Below, one piece after another: positions 38,099 to 49,114 of a DNA stretch of 64,000 bases. Position numbers and translations under genes: made by a program. The DNA is from Lantana camara (taxonomy: Eukaryota; Streptophyta; Magnoliopsida; Lamiales; Verbenaceae): assembly GCA_037501455.1 (NCBI GenBank), contig CM074864.1, positions 27,150,001 through 27,214,000 of the forward strand, in the 5' to 3' direction. Under the pieces are notes generated by a model. It was given only the letters and a program-made list of their open reading frames with translations. It did no database searches and was not told the origin of the DNA. Each line of letters opens with the position of its first letter. Within the stretch, counting starts at the first letter, position 1.

Positions 38099-40795
38099 TG
38101 TAACGCCCCGATTTTTCCATTCAATCATTATATGTTAAATTATAATTTTCATAACATTATATGCATTAGGTTTTCATAAACTTGGTAATATGAGATTTAT
38201 ATAAATGAATTGATAATGTGAGTAATTGTTCATATATGACCTTACTTGATCATTTCATAAATTTTGAGACCTAATTGCATAACATGAGTTGGGAGTTTTA
38301 GGATTATTTGGTTAGGAATAGAACTTGCTTGCATTCATTCAAATATTTGAGGGACTTTGGTGCAAAAAGGGATGACTCTTTCGAGTTAGTGGGTGAATTT
38401 TTATATAACATATACATTGTATCTCTTGCATTTCATTCATGATATTTTATCCAACAAATTACACACAGACACACACCATAGTTCGATCAAAACATCAAGG
38501 GAGAAGGAAGGAAGATTTTATCACAAATCAAGTTAGAGTTTGAAGGATTTGTGAAGTTAGAAGCATCATCACCATCATATCATCATCTCATCTTTTCTTT
38601 CTTCTATCTAGAGGTATAAATGAAGAGTTCTTAACTTATTGAATGTATGTTGGAGTAGGGTTTGTTGATTAAGTGATGAATAACTAGTGTATATGTGATT
38701 AGAAGTATGATCATGATCATTAAACTTGAGAGTTTGCATGAAATCTTGCATATTATGGAAGCTAGAAACCATGAAATTATTTGGGGTTTTGAATGATGAA
38801 TTCTTGATGATTGATGCAAGTTTTATGGTTTATATCATGCCTAATTGATATATATGAGTTATATGCATGTTATATGATGGTTTTGAGTTGAATTCTTGCA
38901 TTGATTTGGTGTTGGAAGGGTTTGGGAGCCATTTCCGAGCCTATCCCCTGTTTTTCGCCCAGATTGTTCTGAAACGGGCGTTTGGTCCCTTAGTTATTTT
39001 ACCAAGCGCCCGTGTGAGATGTGTCTGCCTTACCCGAGGGCTTCCAAATGCCCGTTTCTGTTTTCAGTTCATTTTTCAAACGAGCGTTTCTCCCTCATCC
39101 GAACTCCAAATGACCTGATTTTTGAACTGTTGGAAAGCTCTTGAAGTATAAAACAACTTCCAATTGGAATAATCTCAATATCTTTTGTGAATTGTGATAT
39201 ATAATCAATTATTTTAGGTGTCGCCACTTTTCCGGAAAACTACACACGCCTAACTTCAAGCTTACGCCATTTTCTCCTCGTTTTGAAATAGAAAATGTGC
39301 CATATATCATTGGAAATGTCTTTCAGTCTAGTTTCATTCCCAACAAACAAAACTTAATTTCCACATCTATAATTAAAGATATTCCAGTTTTCCCTCAGCA
39401 TGTACGTTTCCTAAAATTGTCCATTTTTACCAAACTTCACTTAAACCTCAGTTATTGCATTCCTTTCACTTCCTTGGCTCCCGTATGTGATTATATGAGT
39501 TATATACTTGTTTTATTGATAATTATGCTCCTAATTGACATTCCTTAATTGTTATTGCATGATATATTGATCCATGACTTTATCGTTCGTAATTGGTTCA
39601 TTAGAGTCGTGTCTCACAAACACTTGTCCCTTTTTACACAAATTGTCTTCCCATTGACAAGAAGCAAGATTCATAATTATATCCTTGTTGTATTGTCGGC
39701 ACAGGTGAGGTTTAATTACTAGATATATAGAACCCGTATAACCCTACGTGATGTTTCGGCCAAAATATATATATATATATATATATCTTTCTCAAAACCT
39801 TTATCGATTGAAAATGATTTCTCGTGACATTTTGAACTTATCGTGATTGATTGATTGATTGTTTTGGCGAGTAAAGCATGTTCACTTTGGGCCCGAGGGT
39901 AGTGTATTGAGTAATCTGGAGAGGCATCGGGCCGACGGTGATCTCTTGCACTATCCTCACCTATTGTTGGGATCACTCCTGAATCCACCAGGAGGTTTGG
40001 TGGAGGAAGGAGCCCACCGGGCGTAGGGACTCATGAACCCTATGCCCAGATTGATTGGGTGGTGGGGCCTTGCAATCCCACCATCACCCGGAGGAAGAAG
40101 GGTATTGAAACTGCTACTGGTGTACCGTAATTGATTGCATGATCACTTAACTCGTTAATAATTTAATTATTGGTAATGTTCACTAATTGGAGTAAGGTTG
40201 GAGAACTTCCCTCACTCGCCAGGGCACTGGTTGAATTGAATTGAATTGATAACGTTTGTATTGTTAAATGGATTAGTTGTAATCTCGGGCGAGATCTATT
40301 CTAATAGTGAACTTATTGTTTCCTTTATTAAAAACCTTACCCGAGATTATAACTTGCATGTTAATTGTGCTAATATTTATTTATAAACCCCTCACTCAGT
40401 CGTTGGTAGACTGACACCTCAACATTTTCAGGTTTTCAGGGTTGGTTCTAGGCGGGAGTCGAGTCAAGTCAAGTGGTCTTTATTTCGAGTCTAGCACGGT
40501 TCATGTACATTATTGATGCATATGTATTTTATAACTAGAGCTTGGTATCCTTAAGATTGTGTATATGGAATCATGGAAAATGCACTTGAATGTTAATGAT
40601 ATAAACTTATAGCATGTTTTTCTTTGATTGTTATGCTTTATTGTATATAATTGAGGGTTAGTCCCGCCTAGCTAGAAGTTTATTTTCTTTTGTCACCCAT
40701 TCACTATAGTCTTAGTTCATGTACGGATAATCCATTTCGCATGTGGACTGAGCTATAGTGCAGGGGTGTGGCATCTCGGCGTTCCAGGTGCTACA
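38099..40795 (+). repeat. E3 left LTR
   Basis: Promoter-like TTTATATAACATA near 38401, donor-like CTAGAG/GTATAAATG near 38611, palindrome cluster 38972-39089, module donor GGCACAG/GTGAGG near 39704, TTGCAA hairpin 40058-40089, AATCTCGGG inverted repeat (40277-40290 with 40339-40353), TTTATAAACCCC near 40381 and the CAGTC/GACTG hairpin near 40394. The acceptor of its exon-like module is ACACAA rather than ACACAG, a point change not shared by the right LTR. Confidence 0.92.
38972..39089. repeat. palindrome cluster in E3 left LTR (4 units)
   Basis: AAACGGGCGTTT (38972-38983), a degenerate unit at 39002-39016, AAATGCCCGTTT (39046-39057) and AAACGAGCGTTT (39078-39089). Confidence 0.85.
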
Positions 40796-40802
40796 TCTTA
40801 GG

Positions 40803-40816
40803 TCGTATCAGAGCCC
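40803..40816 (+). other. E3 primer-binding site (variant)
   Basis: TCGTATCAGAGCCC eight bases (TCTTAGG plus spacing) after the LTR. It differs from the usual TGGTATCAGAGC at the second base, so primer pairing at the 3' CCA end would be weakened. Confidence 0.85.
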
Positions 40817-41037
40817 GGTTGCAAAACCACGGTTCTAGCATCGTGTCTCGTGAGTCTAGGTCGTGTGGCATAGGATTATTTGATAACTTGAGAGTCTTAC
40901 ATCTTATTTGAACTTACTTGACTTATTTGAACTAGTTGAATTATGTGAATTATGTGCGTTATTTGTATCTTGGGATTTTAGATGTATTCATTTGCATCCA
41001 CAAATCCCACATGCATATCTAGTGTCTTGATTACAGG

Positions 41038-41817
41038 ATGCCTCGAGGTCACACTCATCATGAACGTTTTCTTAGGGTTCCCCCACATCCACCCCATGCG
41101 GTTCAACCTCAGGAGTTTTTTGATTCCTTGGTCCGTTTTGTTGATCAGAAGATAAGAGAATATTTTCCTATAGTATCATCACAACCGACTCAAATTTCTA
41201 TTGTATTTAAGGGGTTTCAGAATCAGCAAAATCCAATGTTCTTTGAAGGGAGTGATATTCAATCCAAGTCGTGGCTCAAGAAAGTTAAAAGAGTTTGGGA
41301 ACTTATTCCGTGTGACTCTCAAGAGAAGGTTCGAGGCACCACCCCTTTAAATACGAGGAGGCCTAATCCTCAACCCGGACAGGCTTCAGGTTCAGAATTA
41401 GGGCAGAGCTCTAGCAAGGGAAAGCGACCTATCTCTTATCATACAACGTCACCTCAGAAAGGATCTAAAAGGAAGAAGAAGAATCGATCAACTGGATCGG
41501 GTTCGGGAGCTTCACATACTTTGGCTTCAACAACACCTTTTGGGAAGCCTCTTTGCGCTTATTGTGGAAGCGACACTCATACATACGACAATTGTAGAAG
41601 TTGTTTAGGCCTATGCTGGCGATGTGGAAGTGATGAGCATCAAGTAGATACATGCTCAAGGCGACGAGAGAAGTCTACCGGATGCAAGAGGCCACCTGTT
41701 CGGGCTCGTGCATATGCTCTAGAGAGCAAGGTGGAGGATGTAAACATGAATCCGAACGTGATAGCACAAGGTATCAGTTACATAAATGGCTCAATCAACG
41801 GTGAACGCTACATTTAA
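41038..41817 (+). CDS. gag: E3 Gag-like protein, 259 aa, capsid core deleted
   Basis: An uninterrupted ORF from ATG (MPRGHTHHERFLRVPP). The N-terminal part aligns with E5 Gag (FDSLVRFVDQKIREY; FKGFQNQQNP.FFEGSDIQ; VWELIPCDSQEK). It then jumps directly to a basic linker (KRKKKNRSTGSGSG) and two CX2CX4HX4C zinc knuckles starting at CAYC and CWRC (about residues 175-215). In E5 more than 100 residues of capsid-type sequence lie between these parts, so this is an internal deletion. It ends with RVRAYAL-like RARAYAL and a stop before protease. It could bind RNA but probably not assemble alone. No pol follows. Confidence 0.85.
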   Translation: MPRGHTHHERFLRVPPHPPHAVQPQEFFDSLVRFVDQKIREYFPIVSSQPTQISIVFKGFQNQQNPMFFEGSDIQSKSWLKKVKRVWELIPCDSQEKVRGTTPLNTRRPNPQPGQASGSELGQSSSKGKRPISYHTTSPQKGSKRKKKNRSTGSGSGASHTLASTTPFGKPLCAYCGSDTHTYDNCRSCLGLCWRCGSDEHQVDTCSRRREKSTGCKRPPVRARAYALESKVEDVNMNPNVIAQGISYINGSINGERYI

Positions 41818-41992
41818 CCATGCATATCACGTGCATCACGGATTTTGTTGTTGTATTTATTATCTTGTTAGTTGCAATTTGGCTGTATATAAGTATTAGT
41901 TATGTGATTAACGTGATGCTACTTGACCTATGTGACATTTACGTGAATGTTTCTCCAATTTGTTCCCCTAAATTGCTTTCATGTATGTGTAT

Positions 41993-42123
41993 GAGAGACG
42001 GGGTTCTCTCATTTCTTGTTGAGAGACGGGGTTCTCTCATTTCTTGTAGAGAGACGGGGTGCTCTCATTTCTGTTAGGGAGACGGGGCTCTCTCGTTGCT
42101 TGTCTAAGAGACGGGGTTCTCTT
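41993..42123 (+). repeat. hairpin array in E3 (5 units)
   Basis: GAGAGACGGGGTTCTCTC at 41993-42010 and 42021-42038, with variants at 42049-42066, 42077-42094 and 42106-42123. The last has arms AAGAGA/TCTCTT, a paired change. Spacers ATTTCTTGT recur. It is the same motif, in sense, as in E2 and LARD-1. Confidence 0.88.
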
Positions 42124-42155
42124 ATTGCTTCTGCATAATTTTAAAACTCGACAGT

Positions 42156-42192
42156 GGACCTGGGGACCAAGTCCTTTTAAGGGGGGGAGAGT
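42156..42192 (+). other. E3 palindrome and polypurine tract
   Basis: GGACCTGGGGACCAAGTCC (42156-42174, one mismatch) followed by TTTTAAGGGGGGGAGAGT. The next bases, TGT then TAAGA, precede the inverted LTR at 42201. Confidence 0.88.
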
Positions 42193-43272
42193 TGTTAAGA
42201 TGTAGCACCCAGAACGCCGAGATGCCACACCCCCGCACTATAGCTCAGTCCACATACGAAATGGATGATCCGTACAAGAACTAAGACTATAGCGAACGGG
42301 TGACAAAAGAAAATAAACTTCTAGCTAGGCGGGACTAACCCTTAATTATATACAACAAAGCATAACAATCAAAGAAAAACATACTATAAGTTTATATCAT
42401 TATCATTCAAGTGCATTTTCCATGATTCCATATACACAATCTCAAGGATACGAAACTCTAGTTATAAAATACATATGCATCAATAATGTACATGAACCGT
42501 GCTAGACTCGAAATAAAGACCACTTGACTTGACTCGAATCCCGCATAGAACCAACCCTGAAAACCTGAAAATGTTGATGTGTCAGTCTACCAACGACCGA
42601 GTGAGGGGTTTATAAATAAATATTAGCACAATTAACATGCAAGTTATAATCTCGGGTAAGGTTTTTAATAAAGGAAACAATAAGTTCACTATTAGAATAG
42701 ATCTCGCCCGAGATTACAACTAATCCATTTAACAATACAAACGTTATCAATTCAATTCAATTCAATCAGTGCCCCGGCGAGTGAGGGCAATTCTCTAACC
42801 TTACTCCAATTAGTGAACATTACCAATAATTAAATTATTAACGAGTTAAGTGATCATGCAATCAATTACGGTACGCAAGTAGCAGTTTCAATACCCTTCT
42901 TCCTCCGGGTAATGGTGGGATTGCAAGGCCCCACCACCCAATCAATCTGGGCATAGGGTTCATGAGTCCCTACGCCCGGCGGGCTCCTTCCTCCACCAAA
43001 CCTCCTGGTGGATTCAGGGGTAACCCCAATAATAGGTTAGGATAGTGCAAGAGATCACCGTCGGCCCGATGCATCCCCGGATTACTTAATACACTACCCT
43101 CGGGCCCAAAGTGAACATGCTTTACTCGCCAAAACAATCAATCAATCAATCACGATAAGTTCAATATGTCACGAGAAATTATTTGCAATTAATAAAGTAT
43201 ATATATATACATTTTGGCCGAAACATCACGTAGGGTTATACGGGTTCTATATATCTAGTAATTAAACCTCAC

Positions 43273-43335
43273 CTGTGCCGACAATACAACAAGGATATAA
43301 TTATGAAGCTTGCTCCTTGTCAACGGGAAGATAAT
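43273..43335 (-). other. exon-like module (63 nt) in E3 right LTR
   Basis: In sense preceded by CCCTTTTTACACAG and followed by GTGAGGTTTAAT. Position and length agree with the modules in other LTRs. Confidence 0.5.
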
Positions 43336-43890
43336 CTGTGTAAAAAGGGACAAGTGTTTGTGAGACACGACTCTAATGAACCAATTACGACACACGGCAA
43401 AGTTATGGATCAATATATCATGCAATAACAATCAAGGAATGTCAATTAGGAGCATAATTATTAATAAAACAAGTATATAACTCATATAATCACATACGGG
43501 AGCGAAGGAAGTGAAAGGAATGCAATAAGAGAGGTTTTGGTGAAGTTTGGTAAAAACGGACAATTTTAGGAAACGTACATGCTGAGGGAAAACTAGAATA
43601 TCTTTAATTATAGTAGTGGGAATTGAGTTTTGTTTGTTAGAAATGAAACTAGACTCAAATACCTTTCTAATGATATATATCACGTTTTCTAGTTCAAAAC
43701 GAGGAGAAAATGGCGTAAGCTTGAATTGAGGCGAGTGTAGTTTTCCGGAAAAGTGGCGACACCTAAAATAATTGATTATATATCATAATTCACAAACTAT
43801 ATTGCGATTATTCCAATTGGAGGTTGTTCTAGACTTCAAGAGGTTTTCAACGGTTCAAAAATCAGGTCATTTGGAGTTCGGATGAGGGAG

Positions 43891-44010
43891 AAACGCCCGT
43901 TTGAAAAATGAACTGAAAGCAGAAACGGGCGTTTGGAAGCTCTCGGGGTAAGGCAGACACATCTCACACGGGCGTTTGGTAAAATAACTAAGGGACCAAA
44001 CGCCCATTGG
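43891..44010. repeat. palindrome cluster in E3 right LTR (4 units)
   Basis: AAACGCCCGTTT (43891-43902), AAACGGGCGTTT (43923-43934), ACACGGGCGTTTGG (43966-43979) and AAACGCCCATTGG (43998-44010). Confidence 0.85.
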
Positions 44011-44893
44011 GGAACAATCTGGGCGAAAAACTGGGGGAAAACAGGGGATAGGCTCGAAAATGGCTCCCAAACCCTTCCAACACCAAATCAATGCAAGAAT
44101 TCAACTGAAAACCATCATATAACATGCATATAATTCATATATATCTATTAGGCATGATATAAACCATAAAACATGCATCAATCATCAAGAATTCATCATT
44201 CAAAACCCCAAATAATTTCATGGTTTCTAGCTTCCATAATATGCAAGATTTCATGCAAACTCTCAAGTTTAATGATCATGATCATACTTCTAATCACATA
44301 TACACAAGTTATTCGTCACTTAATCAACAAACCCTACTCCAACATACATTCAATAAGTCAAGAACTCTTCATTTATACCTCAAGATAGAATAAAGACAAG
44401 ATGAGATGATGATATGATGGTGATGATGCTTCTAGCTTCACAAATCCTTCAAACTCTAACTTGATTTGTGATAAAATCTTCCTTCCTTCTCCCTTGGTGT
44501 TTTGATCGAACTATGGTGTGTGTGTGTGTGTAATTTGCTGGATAAAATATCATAAATGAAATGCAAGAGATACAATGTATATGTTATATAAAAATTCACC
44601 CACTAACTCGAAAGAGTCATCCCTTTTTGCATCGAAGTCCCTCAAATATTTGAATGAATGCAAGCAAGTTCTATTCCTAACCAAATAATCCTATAACTCC
44701 CAACTCATGTTATGCAATTAGGTCTCTAAATTTATGAAATGATCAAGTAAGGTCATATATGAACAATTACTCACATTATCAATTCATTTATATAAATCTC
44801 ATATAACCAAGTTTATGAAAACTTAATGCATATAATGTTATGAAAATTATCATTTAACATATGATGATTGAATGGAAAAACCAGGGCGTTACA

Positions 44894-45413
44894 ATATCCA
44901 AATCAATTTCATGCAAAGATACACTTTAAGGCATGTTCATGTGTACAATTAATACAATTAAATACAAATGAGATGCAATGACGAGCATTTAATCGCATAC
45001 GAACAAATAAGACGCTCAATCACTTAAACTACGACATATAAATGCAAAACATACCTTAATGCATGATTTCATATTCATATTAAATCATAAAACAAGTTGG
45101 GATCATGTTCGGGCAGGGATAAAAGCGTAAAACGATCATACAAAACGAAACAACAAACAAAAGCTCACAAATAGGGGGAGACACGGGCGTATCTCCCTCC
45201 AAGAGCAAACAGAGAGATGGGGGTGTCTCGGTACAGACGCTCAGCAAAACAAGGGAGACACAGGCGTGTCTCCCACCAAGACCAAAAGGGGACACGGGCG
45301 TGTCCGAGGTCAGACGCTCCAAACCCAGCCAACCGAGACGCAGTCCTAAGTTCGCTATTAATGGTGGACAAGCAATAACAAACGCACACACACACACACA
45401 CACACACACATAC
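44894..45413 (-). repeat. E0 LTR, fragment 3, with palindrome cluster and (CA)n
   Basis: E0 resumes after E3; the first five bases are the E3 target duplication. The palindrome cluster at 45176-45305 has four units, e.g. arms GGGAGACAC/GTGTCTCCC (45253-45274, one mismatch) and GGACACGGGCGTGTCC (45290-45305). A (CA)n tract lies at 45385-45410, right at the insertion point of the next solo LTR. Confidence 0.8.
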
Positions 45414-46339
45414 TGTAACGCCCTAATTTTCCCGGAAGTACAGGTAAGCACGCCATGTGCGGGTCTTTGGGAGTTGGGGGCTTATTTTAATTATTTATTT
45501 GTTATTCTTAACTACCATAACATTATATGCATTATATCTTTACGCATTTAAATGATTTATCGTTGAATTGAATCTACATGAATTAATTGATATGGTGCCT
45601 AATTGCTTTTATGTGACCTTACTTGACCATTTATTTAGTTATGTAGACTTAATTGCATTATGTGTATTGGAGCTAAGTGATTAATTTCCGTGGAATGAAA
45701 CTTGATTGCATTCATTCAAATACTTCAAGGACTTAAGTGCAATAATGGTGATTAGTGAGAGTTAGTGGAAGACTATAATATATCATATGCATTTATCTCG
45801 TGCAATTCATTCATCACATTTCATATAAAATTTCACACACTCACACACACTAAATCACGTCCAAAACACCAAGAGAAGAGAAGGACGGAAGTTTTCATTA
45901 TACTTCAAGCTAGATTTTGGAGGTTTTGTGAAGCTAGAAGCATCATTATCATCATACTACCATTTCATCCCATCTTTTTTTCATCTTAAGGTAATATGAG
46001 AAATTATTTGAATTCATAAATCTTTGATTAAGTAGGTTTTGGTGAATTAAGATGTGATTTCTTGATTAGTTGAGTTGAGAAGTATGAATATGAACTTTGA
46101 ACTTGAAAATTCTTGCATATTTTGTATAAGTATGAAAATTGGAATGCATGGTAATATATGGGTTTTGATTGATGTATTTTGGTGATCTAGACATGATCTA
46201 ATGGTTTGTTTGATGCCTAAGTGAAGTATTATGTTTATTTGATGTTGTTGGGCAATTGTTATGGTTGGAATTTGATTTGGAGATGGTTTTAATGAGTTTT
46301 GAAAAATGCCCTGCTACTGTTCTATTTTCAAGCAGAGGG

Positions 46340-46460
46340 TCCCGATCGGGATCCATTTTTAACTAAAAACCATCCCGGCCGGGACAGTTAAGAAGGGTGG
46401 CTACGTTAATTGTGTCTCGGCCGGGACACTTTTGAATTGAAAATCAATCCCGACCGAGAT
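46340..46460. repeat. palindrome cluster (4 units)
   Basis: TCCCGATCGGGA (46340-46351), TCCCGGCCGGGA (46373-46384), GTGTCTCGGCCGGGACAC (46412-46429, one G-T pair) and ATCCCGACCGAGAT (46447-46460). Confidence 0.9.
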
Positions 46461-46831
46461 CTCTCTCTGAGTGAACAGTACTTTTGTGTGTAGAAATTAT
46501 CCGTTCTCCAATTAATTTCATTATGCCTCATATGTTCTTAATTGCTAAAATTGTGATAAATTATGTTTGTTTCAATCATGATCACGACTTTTCATAATTC
46601 TTCCTGTACGACTCGTTATTTCGGGATTTCCTATGACAGGGGAGGTTTATGTAATTATGTGAAACTTGAATTATGTATTGTATGCTTATTTCTTGATATC
46701 TAATTGATTAATTGGACTCAATTATGAGCTTTAATGATTATATATGCATGATTGGCATTACATGACATTGTCGTTCGTCATAACTGGTCATATGAGTCGA
46801 GTCTTATGTACACTTGCCCTTATTACACAGA

Positions 46832-46896
46832 TCACGGACTCGGAGACGAGGAGCACGCTCCGTAGGGTGTTCCTTTACTTCTTTTGTCGGTAAAGG
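46832..46896 (+). other. exon-like module (65 nt)
   Basis: Preceded by CCCTTATTACACAG, followed by GTGAGGTTTAAT. Contains CGGAGACGAGGAGCACGC. Confidence 0.5.
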
Positions 46897-47959
46897 TGAG
46901 GTTTAATTTCTAGATATATAGAAACCCTACAACCCTATGTGAATTTGGGCCAAAAATGTATCTATATATCTATAGTTTTCCAAACCATATCGATTTATAA
47001 CTAATTTACTGAACTAAACTGATTGATTGTTTTGGCGAGTATTGTACTACACTATGGGCCCGAGGGTAGTGCATTGAGCCAACCGGGAAAGCTTGGGTTG
47101 ATGGGTAACTCTTGCACTATCCTCACAACTTTTGGGATGACCCCTGAACCCACTAAAAGATTAGTGGAGGAAGGAGTTTCGGGCATAGGGAATCATGAAC
47201 CCTATGCTCACACTGACTGGATGGTGGGGCCTTGCAATCCCACCATCACCCGGAGGAAGAAAGGGTTACTGAAACTGCTAATTGTGCACTGTAATTGATT
47301 GCCTGATCACCTAAGCACTTAATAACTGAATTATTGTACACTGTCAGAGAAAGGTTGGAGAATTGCCCTCACTCGCCGGGCCACTGATTGATTAAAACTG
47401 ATTATATTGTTAAATTGATTAGTTGTAATCTCGGGCGAGTTCTACTATATTCTTGAACTTATATGGCTTGCTTTATAAAATCTTGCCCGATATTAGAGCT
47501 TGCATGGTAGTTGTGCTTATATTTATTAAACCCCTCACTCAGTCTTTCGTAGACTGACACCTCATTTTTCAGGTTTGCAGGTTGCGTGCTAGGCGGGATT
47601 GAGTCGGTCTTTATTTTTGGGTCTAGAACTTGTCATTCTTTTTTTCTCGAACTTCAGTGATGTTTATACTTTTGCTATGGATATTGGTACCTATCTATAT
47701 TATGAATTGCTCTTGGAATTTTGGGAGGTTTGTAAATATTGATGATTGATATGAATATGAAAATCTATGTATGTATATCACTATGCTTCAGTTATTGTTA
47801 TATATGTAATTGTTGAGGGTTAGTCCCGCCTAGCTAGGAAGTTGTTTTTTTTATTATCTCTCGTTCGCTATAGGCTTGATTCATGTATGGGTGGATGTTC
47901 CATATGTGGATTGAGCTATAGTGCGGGGGGTGTGGCTACCCATCGTTACGGGTGTTACA

Positions 47960-48729
47960 CACACCACCCCACAACTCCAAATCACCTAAAAATCATACCA
48001 CGATTCACATACAACACGTAGAACACATATTCGCAAGTAAAAGCTCCCGAAACGAGCTTAAACACACAAAACCCCAAACTCGGCACTATTTATTATCTCC
48101 TTAAATAAGCCACTTAGACATGGATTCAAGGCACGAAAGAGATATTAAATCGAAGCACATAATGAGAGGAATACAAATCTTACCTTGGATTGTTGATCGG
48201 ACGAACGGGGATGGGGTTCTTGAGCTCAAAAGGGTCGGGGAGGCTTTCTTCTTTTCTGCTCCCTCCTTCTTGCTTGGACCGAACCAAATGGGGGAAAGAA
48301 AAGGGGTTCGTTCCCTTTGCTAGGGCCAAGAAACTGGTCGGTTCAAACAAGTAGGGTCAAACGGTATCTGGTCCATTCGGGTTGGATTTTAAAACGACAG
48401 GGCTATCAAATGGCTTTAGAAAAATACAAGGTTAATTTCATCAAATCGGAATTATCGAAACAAACTCAAAGGCAGGGTTGGAATTCGAATCCAAATTCCC
48501 GAGATCAAGATAGCCACAAAGGCCGAAAACAATTATAATTAGGTCCCTAATCTTTCAAATATTCGGCATTCAAGCTCAAACATATTTAATCAAATTCTAA
48601 AGCGCATATAACTTGAAATTAAATCACAAATTGACACGTAAGGTATGCGAGGCATAAGATCCACAAAAATACAGAAATAAACTCTCTCGTGACATCGTAC
48701 CTGGATTGCCGAAGAGATGGGGCGTCACA
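47960..48729 (-). repeat. E0 LTR, fragment 4 (sense 5' end)
   Basis: Ends GGGGCGTCACA, so in sense E0 starts TGTGACGCCCC. Donor-like ATCCAAG/GTAAGATTT in sense near 48182. What follows at 48730 is neither PPT nor PBS, so this is an outer edge; its partner edge is left of the window. Confidence 0.78.
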
Positions 48730-49114
48730 TTGACTATTCAACTTTATCTAATATAAAATTAAATACCTAATTCAATAAATAGTGTTCGGGTCGGCTCTTA
48801 TTTATAGTTAGGAGGAATTATTTTTTAAACAAAAAATAAAGTGAATTTTTAAAAGACTCCATTTCAATAAAAGAAAATAGAAATAAAGAAATCAGTAAAT
48901 CAATCAAAGGTGTAGGAAAACAAAAAGAAAGTACTACTTCCTATATGATAGATTACCTAAACAAAAAATATCCACATCAAAATTCTCATGATCAAGATCC
49001 TCAATATTTTTATCTTTATAAGTTAACAACCGATCGTAGCGAGTGTTTCCAGACAAGAATCTCTTCAAAACAATTAGACTTTTCTAATACCTCGCAAAAA
49101 ACTTGTACTCTCCA
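48730..49114. other. 385-bp spacer with no recognised feature
   Basis: AT-rich sequence between the outer edges of E0 and E4. I recognise no LTR, ORF or structural motif. It is the only stretch in the window I cannot assign to a transposon and may be the oldest host DNA here. Confidence 0.5.

Larger units (their letters stand above)
38099..44893 (+). mobile_element. E3: gag-only element with LTRs in inverted orientation
   Basis: Left LTR 38099-40795 reads in the plus sense (TGTAACGCCCC to GGTGCTACA). Right LTR 42201-44893 is its reverse complement (TGTAGCACCC to GGGCGTTACA). Lengths 2697 and 2693 bp, about 96% alike by eye. The unit is bounded by a perfect target duplication atatc (38094-38098 and 44894-44898). 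The 1405-bp interior has a PBS, a gag ORF, a hairpin array, the palindrome and a PPT, all in plus orientation. A normal element would have a direct-repeat LTR after the PPT. The whole is a 2.7-kb inverted repeat with a 1.4-kb loop. Confidence 0.93.
42201..44893 (-). repeat. E3 right LTR (inverted)
   Basis: Reverse complement of the left LTR. It carries the TTGCAA hairpin (42907-42939), the exon-like module (43273-43335, 63 nt, intact ACACAG acceptor and AG/GTGAGG donor), a palindrome cluster (43891-44010) and the donor-like CTTGAG/GTATAAATG in sense near 44379. A GT-repeat lies at 44517-44531. Confidence 0.92.
45414..47959 (+). mobile_element. solo LTR (+) in E0
   Basis: 2546 bp, TGTAACGCCC to GGGTGTTACA. 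Flanks catac (45409-45413) and cacac (47960-47964) give a target duplication with one mismatch. In order: donor-like CTTAAG/GTAATATG near 45989, palindrome cluster 46340-46460, exon-like module 46832-46896, TTGCAA hairpin 47221-47246, AATCTCGGG inverted repeat (47422-47438 with 47484-47499), CAGTC/GACTG hairpin near 47540, GCTAGGCGGGATTGAG and GTGCGGGGGGTGTGG. No coding or priming sequence remains. Confidence 0.9.

Noticed and set aside
38099..44893. A DNA transposon with 2.7-kb terminal inverted repeats
   Set aside because: The termini are TG..CA LTRs with a tRNA primer site, PPT and Gag inside, and a 5-bp duplication; these are LTR-retrotransposon features.
45385..45410. (CA)n and other microsatellites as functional elements
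   Set aside because: Ordinary simple repeats, common next to and within LTRs; noted only as sequence landmarks.
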